From NCBI GenBank assembly GCA_037355855.1, contig CM074766.1, positions 2,976,001 through 3,040,000 on the forward strand: DNA of 64,000 nt, read 5' to 3'. The translations under genes and the position numbers were made by a program. Each line of letters starts with the position of its first letter. The first letter of the stretch is position 1. The DNA is from Pseudo-nitzschia pungens. Its lineage: Eukaryota > Bacillariophyta > Bacillariophyceae > Bacillariales > Bacillariaceae. Of this stretch, positions 1-8,677 are shown piece by piece. The notes beneath the pieces are model-generated. The model was not told the origin of the DNA. It worked only from the letters and a program-made list of their open reading frames with translations, and searched no databases.

Positions 1-242
1 ACATTTGCACTCGTCAAAAGAATATCTTCCCAAATTAAAGTTGCACCACAGCCTCCCCACTGAGCAAAGAACGGAAATTCCCCAGGACTTGCGTCCTCAC
101 CGACTAATCTTCTCCCATTATGTTCCCTTGATTCGCCCACTCTTCTTGTTACCTCTACCTCAGAGGATGTGTTGCCTGCGCCAGTTTTACCGATCCCTAA
201 CAAAACCCATAATCCCAAGAGGATATAACAAACCGATGACAT
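1..242 (-). CDS. Trypsin-like serine protease homologue, 5' end only
   Basis: The first 80 codons of a secreted S1 (chymotrypsin-family) protein read on the minus strand from an ATG at 242-240 to the window edge. A hydrophobic signal peptide covers residues 1-23 or so. It is followed by RRLVGED, which corresponds to the activation site and IVGG N-terminus, then EFPFFAQW and CGATLIWEDILLTSAN. This aligns closely with the complete trypsin at 10344-8678 ([24 protein letters not shown]). At the position of the catalytic His this gene has Asn. The last two bases read GT, exactly where the paralogue has its first intron, so the first exon probably ends at base 3. If so, the product is a catalytically dead protease homologue. 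The remainder lies outside the window. The family call is secure; inactivity is inferred from one residue. Confidence 0.75.
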   Translation of the reverse strand, partial: MSSVCYILLGLWVLLGIGKTGAGNTSSEVEVTRRVGESREHNGRRLVGEDASPGEFPFFAQWGGCGATLIWEDILLTSAN

Positions 243-1096
243 CGTCGCGATTATACTTTTTGTTTACACGCTACCGATTAAAATCTGTTCCGATTGACCT
301 TGGAAAGAGAAGTCTATCCACCGCGCTTACTCACTGATTTGCACTGTCCTCTGTCTCCAGTGGTCAATAGGAAGATGCGTTCTTCGATGATCGGTTGGAA
401 GTTGAAATTAAATCGTATTTGCGGTCCAAAATTCAAAAGTAACGGCATGCTTCATGTGACACAAACAAGATCATATGGAAAAATCGTTGCTACGACTAGA
501 AAAAGTAATACCGGTACTTCGTAATAACAATCGGAGAAAGTGTAAGTCGCAAGTGCATTTTGTGACCAACGGTTAACGGGATGATCTTCAGGGCAATTAT
601 TACAAAACTTTTGAAATAGGCGCAACGCGTCAATAATGAGATAGACTGTAACGGTAGGAAAATAAAAAGTTGTGAGTGAATAACAAAACAAGATGTGACT
701 AGAAAACAGTGCAAAGTAAGGTTACTTGTACGAGGACGGAATACAATCACAAAAATAAATACTGTACTGTATTGAGGGATGGTGCTTACCGTACGTAATG
801 TATTGGTAACCTTACCGGTACATCAAAGTATGCACGAAAAACGTGCTTCGTAGGATTATTAACCACCGGTATGTACGATCTTACGTACGGCTATTGAACT
901 CAATTGAACTCCTGTACAAGCATTGTATCCTACGGTAGGGTATGAGTAAGTTACGTTGTTCCTGAACGATCATCGTTGCAAAAATACAGCAAGGTTACTT
1001 GATAGCACAACCACACACGGGATTCATGGTAAGATCCGATACTCTGATTGATACCGGTACCCTTTTTTTTTTATTGAGAGAGAAAGTGCCCCATTG
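243..1096. other. Intergenic, no gene recognised
   Basis: AT-rich spacer between the partial protease and the DNA transposon. Short open frames on both strands resemble nothing recognisable. It contains several GTACGTA/TACGGTA/GTAAG words and a poly-T run near 1063-1072. Confidence 0.5.
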
Positions 1097-1100
1097 ATTT

Positions 1101-1127
1101 AAGACGGTCCGAATAAAAATGTGTTGT
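1101..1127 (+). repeat. Left terminal inverted repeat
   Basis: 27 bp beginning AAGACGGTCCGAATAAAAAT. It is the inverse complement of 4680-4706 apart from one base (position 23). Confidence 0.88.
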
Positions 1128-1598
1128 TGCTGCAAAATGACCCAAAATGACTGTAAAAACAAAAAAAGGCACATTGGACCAATCGATAGAGCTCATTTTA
1201 AGTTTGTAGCTGATGTTTTTCTTTAGTTCCAACTCCTTCTAGAAGAGAACTTATGAACAAATGACTGCAAAACAATCGATTAAAACGTTACTCACATGGT
1301 CTGTCAGTAGGTGCGCACATGTGTCAAAAACTATCAGTTTCATTCTTGTTAACCACTCCACTGTGCGCGATTGTTGAGTTTCTCTTTGTTTATCGAAAGC
1401 AAGACTCCCATGTTTTTTTTTTCTTCCTTCTTTTATTTTCGATCGATACAATCTCACCTGCAATGAGCTCAATGACAAGAAGTTAGTGTGAGCACCTCAT
1501 CAGCTCAGCACCTCTACTGCTAGTATTCAACTACTACCTCCTTAACACGCCGGGGATCGATACTTACTGCTGCTGGGTGCCTCTGAACAAGGCAGAAC

Positions 1599-4307
1599 AT
1601 GAGACTAAAACGCTCAATGATCACGCCGGAGGAGTTGTTAGAAGAAGAAGAACAACGCCAAGAAGAAGCAGATGAAGCAAGGATCCGGATCCACACAAGA
1701 AGAAGAGGGGAAAGCTGTCCAAGTGATGATGAGAGCATTGGTTTTGTTCCTTTCGATTGTGTTTCTCATCCATTTGTCACCTTCAGAAAGAAAGAAAACA
1801 AAAGAATGTCGGATGAGGAGAAGATAAAGCACTGTGTTAAATGGATCGATTTGGCACCTCCCTACTGCAAAAAGATCTACGTACCAAGGAAAGGAGTCGA
1901 CAAACTATCCAGATGTACCTGTCTCAGTATCATTGAATCCTTTGGTGAATGGAAAAAAAGAAGAGCAGTGGCAGAATACATGGTATTCTTTTCTAAGAAG
2001 ACAAGGGCAGAACAACAAGAGATTATCATGAATTGGATCAGATACACCACCACAACTTCTGAAGACCACGCCGCAGTACAAAATACTCCTAGTACTACTA
2101 CTAGTGATACTATCGGACGCCGGAAGTATTTCATTCCTTTTCTTTCTCCGGCTGCCGAAGAAGGAACAAGGACGAGGGACACGACAAGAACTGCTGATGC
2201 TGGCGCTGATCCCCAGAGAGTTTTGTTCCCTCGTCATGTCATCAATACTAACAATGCACAAGACTCGCCACCACCACCACCAGCAGGACCAGAAGGGAAC
2301 TTGTCAGGGATGGATAACTATAAAATCTGCAGATCAGCTGTTGCTTTTCTGCTGGACTTCGGGCTTCGAAAATGGAAGACTTGTGAGAGTGCTGTAAAAA
2401 AGAACATCATACCACTGCATGGAAATAAGAACAAACGCTCAGGGAATGGTCGCGAATTCGATACAGCAGTCAGGGAAGATCTACACCTTTACTTCCAGAA
2501 GATGTCCTTGTTTGCAGAGCCAACATCAACAAGAATTGTTCGTGAGATAGGAGGAGTAGGATTAAGGGATGGAGAAGATGAGATCAGAGAGCTTCCATCA
2601 AATCAGTCAAAGCGCGCGATGTATCATCGATTTGTTGAAAGCAGAGGATGGCTTGTACAGAGAAGGGGCAACAGCTACAGGTATGTTCTTAATGAAACTG
2701 AAGAAGACCCTGCAAAACCATACTGTGCTTTGTCTACCTTCTGCAATTTCTGGTCAGACAACTACAAGCATTTGAAACTTGCAAAGCCCCGCGAAGACAC
2801 TTGTACAATGTGCCATATCTACTACCACAGGATGAAGCACCTTGCAAGGAGAAACACGACGACTGCTGCCACCAGCAGCGAGGAAGTTGAAAAAATGTTA
2901 GAGTTTTGTTCCACAGCTTCCACTCTTCCAGAACAAACGTTCCCTGCGATGGAACTACCAGCAATTGTTCGAGAATCAACCTCCGGGGAAATGAAGGAGC
3001 AAGTGAGGGAAGCAATACTCCATGTGAAAAGGGTTCAAGATCAGAGGAAATATGCCAATGAGAAGATCGAACGTGCACGTGTGGATGCAAAGGCAAACAA
3101 GCCACACGCTGAATGTGTTCGAACCATAGTCATGGACTACAGTCAGAACGTTGGTCTTCCACAGCTCGGATCCACTCAGCCCGGAAAGACTTACTATTAC
3201 TGCCCCCTGAGAGTCTTTATTTTTGGTATTGTCGACTTTGGTGTCCCTGGAGAGTCCCTCGACGCCTTCGTATATCACGAGGGACAAGGGGGAAAGGGAG
3301 GCAATCATGTTGCTTCCATGCTGATGAAATACTTGAAAGAAAAGAACTGGCTTCGCGCCGATGAGTGTGGAAAAGAGCTGAATATTCTGTGTGACAACTG
3401 CCCTGGACAGAACAAGAATAATTTTGTTCTAAGACTAGCTGCGTTCCTTGTCCAAGCTGGATATTTCAAGCGTGTCAGCTTTATCTTCTACATTGCAGGA
3501 CACACAAAGAATGCATGTGACCGGTGGTTCAATATACTCAAGAGGCAGTATCGCGTCTCAAATATTTGGACGTTCAATCAGTTGTTGAAGAAGTTGGATA
3601 CACATAAGCGCGTTCAAGTTGTAACTATGAAGGAAGGTGAATTCAAAAAGTTTGATGAATACACCAACAAGGTCTTCAAGAGGATTAAGGATCTCCTGAC
3701 TGCCCATAACTTTCATGCAGACAACTCTCGTGTGGAATACATGACAATGGAACAGGATCGCATTGGAGGAAAGACTTGGACGCAAAAAATGCTGTTAGGT
3801 GGTATGACGCTTGAGCAGAGGAAGGAAGAATTTAGGAAGTGGGAAACTATAATCAACTGTGAGAGTACACCAGGGATCCCTCCAATAAAGCAGATGGAGC
3901 TGTTCACAAAGTGGCGTCCCATTGTCCCAGAGAAGCATCAAGACGAGATATGCCCAGAGCCCTCCGCCGAAGTCAAAGCAATGTATGACAAGGATAAGGC
4001 AAGGAGGAAGGAAAAAAGAGAGCAAAAGAATAGAAAACTAAAGAGGAACTCACCGGCAACAGGGGTACCACCACCGGCAGCAGCCCCTACAGAGTTGACA
4101 ACAGCTGAATCGATTGACGACGAGGTACAACGGCCGGTCGACAATCTAGAAAATTGCCCTCCTCGTCCTCCTGTTGGTGGTCAATCGACATCCACCATGG
4201 TGGAGAACATTACCAGCAGCAGTAGTGAAGCAGATAGTCTGCTGGATAGTGGAAGTACTCCTGTTGTTGCTGCTGCTGCTGCTCCTGTTGCACTTGCCAC
4301 GCTATAG
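1599..4307 (+). CDS. Putative DDD/GQNKN-motif transposase, 902 aa
   Basis: Single-exon ORF from an ATG at 1599. Residues 1-200 are charged and low complexity. Near residue 400 a DTCTMCH...H stretch could bind zinc. The central part resembles an RNase H-like fold. MDYSQN lies near residue 512, CDNCPGQNKNN near 598, and an H-x-K-N-x-C-D-R-W block near 640, giving three spaced Asp residues as a candidate catalytic triad. The CDNCxGQNKN signature occurs in a widespread set of uncharacterised eukaryotic proteins that I recall being treated as transposase-like (DUF7869); that is recollection, not a search result. The C-terminus is Lys/Arg-rich (about 790-815) and then Ser/Pro/Ala-rich. Its position inside a TIR element with a target duplication makes transposase the natural role. 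The catalytic assignment is inference. Confidence 0.78.
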   Translation: MRLKRSMITPEELLEEEEQRQEEADEARIRIHTRRRGESCPSDDESIGFVPFDCVSHPFVTFRKKENKRMSDEEKIKHCVKWIDLAPPYCKKIYVPRKGVDKLSRCTCLSIIESFGEWKKRRAVAEYMVFFSKKTRAEQQEIIMNWIRYTTTTSEDHAAVQNTPSTTTSDTIGRRKYFIPFLSPAAEEGTRTRDTTRTADAGADPQRVLFPRHVINTNNAQDSPPPPPAGPEGNLSGMDNYKICRSAVAFLLDFGLRKWKTCESAVKKNIIPLHGNKNKRSGNGREFDTAVREDLHLYFQKMSLFAEPTSTRIVREIGGVGLRDGEDEIRELPSNQSKRAMYHRFVESRGWLVQRRGNSYRYVLNETEEDPAKPYCALSTFCNFWSDNYKHLKLAKPREDTCTMCHIYYHRMKHLARRNTTTAATSSEEVEKMLEFCSTASTLPEQTFPAMELPAIVRESTSGEMKEQVREAILHVKRVQDQRKYANEKIERARVDAKANKPHAECVRTIVMDYSQNVGLPQLGSTQPGKTYYYCPLRVFIFGIVDFGVPGESLDAFVYHEGQGGKGGNHVASMLMKYLKEKNWLRADECGKELNILCDNCPGQNKNNFVLRLAAFLVQAGYFKRVSFIFYIAGHTKNACDRWFNILKRQYRVSNIWTFNQLLKKLDTHKRVQVVTMKEGEFKKFDEYTNKVFKRIKDLLTAHNFHADNSRVEYMTMEQDRIGGKTWTQKMLLGGMTLEQRKEEFRKWETIINCESTPGIPPIKQMELFTKWRPIVPEKHQDEICPEPSAEVKAMYDKDKARRKEKREQKNRKLKRNSPATGVPPPAAAPTELTTAESIDDEVQRPVDNLENCPPRPPVGGQSTSTMVENITSSSSEADSLLDSGSTPVVAAAAAPVALATL

Positions 4308-4523
4308 AAAATAATGAGTATACTCATCGTACTAGTGACAGATTATTCCCCCCGCCGCCTCGGTGCTCATACCAATGCTGCCTTGACTATTGTACCACAT
4401 AGCGCGCCTCCTCCTCCTTGAGTATGAAACAACGGATCAAACATGGTTGATTGTCGGGTAGGGTATTCGGAATGGAGACAATCAATGTTGACAGAACAAT
4501 TTCTCATGTGATGCATTCACGAC

Positions 4524-4586
4524 GTTCGAATAAAAATGTGTTGTGTTCGAATAAAAATGTGTCGTGTTCAAGTAATAATGTACTGA
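4524..4586 (+). repeat. Subterminal repeat, three 21-bp units
   Basis: Three adjacent 21-bp units start at 4524, 4545 and 4566. The first two read GTTCGAATAAAAATGTGT plus three bases and copy the inner half of the terminal inverted repeat, in the same orientation as the left TIR; the third is degenerate. Subterminal copies of TIR words commonly serve as extra transposase-binding sites, which is the likely role here. Confidence 0.7.
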
Positions 4587-4679
4587 CAGGGATTTTGGAG
4601 TCCCAAGATTGATTTCTTGACAGTCTTTTGACCATTTCTCGAAAAAACTATTTCCCGGGACATAGCTCGGCAGGCGCGG

Positions 4680-4706
4680 ACAATACATTTTTATTCGGAC
4701 CGTCTT
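4680..4706 (-). repeat. Right terminal inverted repeat
   Basis: Inverse complement of 1101-1127 with one mismatch, followed immediately by ATTT (4707-4710), the same four bases that precede the left repeat. Confidence 0.88.
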
Positions 4707-4710
4707 ATTT

Positions 4711-5042
4711 AAAGTTAACAGGACAAAAAAATTATAACTAATAGAAGCAAAAACAGCAAGAAAAAAACAAGCAAAAGGACAACCGGGGTCTCCGGCGCAC
4801 GTCAACTTCGGAGTGCACGTACTACTCTTTGCTCACATTATTTATCATTCGCTTTGCCAGCATACACTGGCCGGCATGAGGAGGCGAGGCATTGGTTGGG
4901 GGTGGTGTGGGGAGAGTGGAGCAAATGTTGCGAGCCATGCTTCATAGACGAAGGGGAGGCACGACTGAAGGAATGTAGGGTTGGTCTGACCGGGGTCAGG
5001 TAGGCTGGGTTGGTGCAGAGGCGGGGTTGGTGCCCTTCTTGT
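4711..5042. other. Intergenic, left flank of hairpin-rich insertion
   Basis: G-rich sequence without a convincing gene. On the minus strand a 71-codon open frame (5053-4838) would join, across the insertion, the frame that is open at 7385-7143 after one stop codon. This could be an interrupted old pseudogene, but the translation resembles nothing I know. Confidence 0.35.
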
Positions 5043-5611
5043 TTGAGTTGCATGAGAATGCCACAATTTGCGCGAAGCGCATTTTGTCCGACGTTCCGAT
5101 GTTCCAGTACTAAAAATACGTAGATTTCTACACAACTTTACCATGCGATATCTCGCTCCCTTATACACCCCCAATCACAACCCCAGGACCTACATGTATT
5201 AACCAAGACCTGCGCTCTTCGTTTCTGCTATCGGTTCAGTTGCTGGATGCTTCGTTTGGTTGCTTTGGTTGCCAATTCACCACTCGGCGGCCGATCGAGC
5301 AGCAGCAGCAGCAGCAAACCGACACATAATTTTCTACAGCACTTCCAGTACAGATTCTACCGTACAGCAAAACCGACAACAACAACGTTGTATTTCTGCT
5401 TCGATCTGTTTCCCAGCTCCATTCCAAGGCCCTTAAGTATATCTTATACTTAATGTTCTACACTGTTTCCAAGCTGCTTAAGTGATTCTCACTTAATGTT
5501 CTACATTCTTCGAAGTTCCTTGCTGAGTCCTCTTAAGTCTTTTCAAGTCGAAGTTCACGAACAGCCCCTTCCACTGTAGGAATCTTTTTTTTTAAAAAAA
5601 AAAGAAATTCT

Positions 5612-6440
5612 GTCATCTGTTTTCAAGTCCATTGCCCTGCTGGACCCTAAGTGTTTTCACTTATGGTCCTACTGTTTCTTGACCCAAGCCCCAAAGCCGC
5701 TAAGTACAGTTTGCTTAAGGCTCCACCACCTACATAACCCTCTCAGGTGTACTGTATAAATGTCATCTGTTTCCAAGTCTACTGCCCTGATGGACCCTAA
5801 GTGTTTTCGCTTATGGTCCTACTGTTTCCTGACCCAAGCCCTAAAGCCACTAAGTACAGTTTGCTTAAGGCTCCCCTACCTACATATACCTCTCAGATGC
5901 ATTCTTCAACTGTCATCTGTTTTCAAGTCTACTGCCCTGATGGACCATAAGTGTTTTCGCTTATGGTCCTACTGTTTCCTTACCCAAGCCCCAAAGCCGC
6001 TAAGTACAGCTTGCTTAAGGCTCTCCTACCTACATATACCTCTCAGATGCACACTTCAACTGTCATCTGTTTTCAAGTCTACTGCCCTGCTGGACCATAA
6101 GTGTTCTCACTTAAGGTCCTACTATTTCCTGACCCAAGCCCCAAAGCCGCTAAGTACAGCTTGCTTAAGGCTCTCCTACCTACATAACCCTCTCAGATGC
6201 ACACTTCAACTGTCATCTGTTTTCAAGTCTACTGCCCTGATAGTCCATAATTGTTTTTGATTATGGACCTACTGTTTTTATGACCCAAGCCCCAAAGCTG
6301 CTAAGTACATGTTACTTAACGCACCACCACCTACATATACCCCTCCAGTTCACAGTACAGCAGAGACCTGCTTTCAAGCCTACAGCCCTGATGGTCCATA
6401 AGTGTTTTCACTTAAAGGCCCTGTTTCCAAGCTACTACAG
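5612..6440. repeat. 150-bp tandem repeat array with conserved hairpins, about 5.5 copies
   Basis: Units of 150 bp begin with GTCATCTGTTTYCAAGTCTA near 5612, 5762, 5912, 6062 and 6212, with a diverged sixth near 6365. Each contains a 28-nt hairpin (5642-5669, 5792-5819, 5942-5969, 6092-6119, 6242-6269, 6393-6420) with a stem of about 10 bp and a T-rich loop, and a weaker stem of the form AGCC..TAAG/CTTA..GGCT. Because 150 is divisible by three, one frame stays open for 166 codons (5760-6260), but it encodes only the repeated sequence and is not taken as a gene. Confidence 0.85.
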
Positions 6441-6448
6441 GAGAGCAA

Positions 6449-6580
6449 GTTCAAGTTCGAACAGAAGGCCAGCTGTTACGAATTTGAATTTGGTAGTAGG
6501 CTCCACCGCCTCTAGGTGTTTCCGGCTACTACTAAGTTCGAACAGGAGGACAGCTGTTCTGAATTTGGTAGTAGGCTCTG
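6449..6580. repeat. Two-copy direct repeat with internal stems
   Basis: TTCGAACAG followed by CTGTT and then TTTGGTAGTAGGCTC occurs at about 6455-6502 and again at about 6536-6577. Each copy can fold TTCGAACAG against the downstream CTGTT-CGAA-like segment. It belongs to the same hairpin-rich insertion. Confidence 0.55.
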
Positions 6581-6635
6581 TACTTTATGTACCATACAGT
6601 GGTAAGGAATGTGGTTCGGGATGTGTTTGGGGATG

Positions 6636-6812
6636 ACTACTCGCATTACTGGTGATGCTGCAATCCAGCATTCAGAGAGGAGTTTTGCTTTTGTACGCTG
6701 ACCACTAGCATTACAGATACCATGTATCTAGTCAGGGTTTTGCTTGTGTCAGCTGACCACTAGCATTACGGATGCTGCACACCAGCATTGGAGGGACAGT
6801 TTTGCTTGTGTA
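6636..6812. repeat. Degenerate three-copy repeat
   Basis: Three imperfect units share GACCACTAGCATTAC, a GATGCTGCA/CCAGCATT segment and GTTTTGCTTGTGT, near 6636, 6700 and 6755. The function is unknown. Confidence 0.6.
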
Positions 6813-7121
6813 TTTCCCTTTCACGTTCTTGTTACCCCGTTTCCTGTACGCTTTGCAACAGCAGTGTCTGTTGTGCTCTGGACTGGTTCGTTTTTTTTTT
6901 TTCCTGTTTCTTACCAAGGTTCGTTTGCAAAATAGCCGTCCTTACAACCTGGGGCCTATTCCCCATGGTTGAGGCGGCGCGTCGTTCTACAACTTGGGGC
7001 CTAACCTCTCTTCGATTGAGGCGACGATAAAGTCTGGTTACAGACTGAGTAGCTTTTAACCACCTTCGGTGGATTTTCCTACTTAAATAAGTATATTATT
7101 ATTGAGTTGCATGAGAATGCC

Positions 7122-8677
7122 GTGGCCCAGGCCATTGGGGGTTCAGTTGCTTTCGTGGAAGAGGGCATGGTAGGTGTGGAGGCTGTGGCCAGAGTTTGTG
7201 GTGCGGATGAAATAGAGCGATTTCCAACAGATGGCGAACCCATTGTCGTACGTGTCCCGTGGGATGAGGTCCCTAAGGTGGAGTCCTGATGGGATTGCAA
7301 GGGTGACGGGCCACATCAGCTGGAGGAGGACAACTTGGGGCAGGGTGGCAGCGTCCCCATCATGGTTCAGGGGGGCGGAGCCCACCTGTGTACCTTGGTC
7401 AGTGCTGCTGAGGAACTGCGTTGTCCTCCGTGGTTGAGAATGCGCCAGCAGATGCTTTGGGTGCTATGCTGATGATGATGTCTTCTAGGAAGGTGGAGAG
7501 GATGACCAGAAGTGATTCAGATTGAATGGAATCGGTGTGAACACCAACGGAGAACAAGGTGTCGTCTTGAGGGGTCCACGGGACGAGGGAGCGGAAGCTC
7601 TTGAGGGTACTGTGTTTGTCAATGTGGTCATATCAGATTTTGGTCAAGTCCCAGTGATGCTGAGGGTGCAGGGGAAGGAGTTGCGTACAAAGTTGGTCAC
7701 TCCGGTGGGATGCTGGGTGGTGCACTGAAGAAAGACAGTATGCCTGCGGTCATGCACTGTACCTGGAGTTTTTGAGTTCGGGGATGTCAATCATGGTGTT
7801 TTGGTGGTGCAGTCCGTTAGTTTATACGAGAGACAAATTATTGGTGATTCGATGGGGAAGCAGACAAAGTGACTTGTTGCGTTGTGTAAAGCATAGGAGA
7901 AAAGAAAAGAAAAGAAAAGAAGAAAGTCACTATCGAACAATGAATTCGACGCCCAACGAATTGCAGATCGGCACGACGAATCTACTTCATCCAATCCCAC
8001 AGAAAATTCGACTGGAAAGGACATAGTTCTGGAAGATATGTGATCATGCCGCATTACTGAAACAGAGCCGAAGTCTGACTTCTGACAATACTTGTGCGGA
8101 CTGAGAGGGTGAGGGATGATCATCCAGGACAGGGATAAAAACTGATAGAAAAAATCAATCATGGAATCAGACTTTGCATCACACCATCTATGACACAATT
8201 ACTGGATGGTGCGGCTTTTCAGGCCGTTCATCGGTGGAAACAATGAATGTACAGACTCCTATCAATGAACTGGTGTTAAGCTTGTTTCATCTTTAATTTT
8301 AATCACATAGCCTCACCCTGTCGTAAACATGATGGTACTTTTGAGATGTAGGATGCGCGGGAGAGCAACCTTTCTATGATAGAAATTTGGGGTGTCGTGT
8401 CGTAGTTGTATCGTATAGTTTGATGCTATTTACATTTCGGTTCCATCTGAAACCCACTGGATTTGAGACATGTACGTTGTCTCTATCGTTTTCCTTCCAC
8501 TTTGATTCGATTTATTCGCTCTTCCCCGAGTGAAAAAACCAATAAGTGCCAAATAACTAAGCTTCATCAAGTTGATCCGAACCTCTCACTTAAATACGGC
8601 GAGGTAGCTGGTCCAGAAGTATTCGGTTTTTGGAAATAATCATTCTTCTCATCCGCTTCGACTTCAGAAGTGATCAG
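7122..8677. other. Intergenic, no gene recognised
   Basis: Right flank of the hairpin insertion. The stretch 7122-7740 is G-rich and could be decayed coding sequence on either strand, but it is broken by stops in all frames and I recognise no family. From 7740 to the end of the trypsin gene it is AT-rich, with a short AAAAG microsatellite near 7900-7920. Confidence 0.4.

Larger units (their letters stand above)
1097..4710 (+). mobile_element. DNA transposon with 27-bp TIRs and ATTT target duplication
   Basis: An element of 3,606 bp (1101-4706) ends in inverted repeats at 1101-1127 and 4680-4706 that match at 26 of 27 positions and begin AAGACGGTCC. The bases outside are ATTT on both sides (1097-1100 and 4707-4710), consistent with a 4-bp target-site duplication. 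One long ORF (1599-4307, +) fills most of the interior and encodes a protein with transposase-like features. Near-perfect TIRs, an intact duplication and an unbroken ORF suggest recent activity. A 4-bp duplication with three spaced Asp residues is what is known of the Sola superfamily, but membership cannot be settled without a profile search. Confidence 0.85.
5043..7121. mobile_element. Hairpin-rich 2.06-kb insertion bounded by a 20-bp direct repeat
   Basis: TTGAGTTGCATGAGAATGCC occurs at 5043-5062 and again at 7102-7121. A chance exact 20-mer repeat at this spacing is very unlikely, so the interval 5063-7101 looks like an insertion with a long target duplication, or the product of a local duplication. 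No TIR, LTR or transposase frame is visible. The interior is dominated by hairpins: two small ones at 5433-5453 and 5478-5496, a T9/A11 palindrome near 5585-5605, the 150-bp tandem array, and small stems close to the right end (CCACC-TTC-GGTGG near 7060, TACTT-AAAT-AAGTA near 7080). A 20-bp duplication would fit a retrotransposed non-autonomous element, but no 3' poly-A tail is present. Confidence 0.5.

Noticed and set aside
5760..6260. 166-codon frame through the 150-bp array
   Set aside because: Stays open only because the period is a multiple of three; it encodes nothing but the repeat and loses frame at the first indel.
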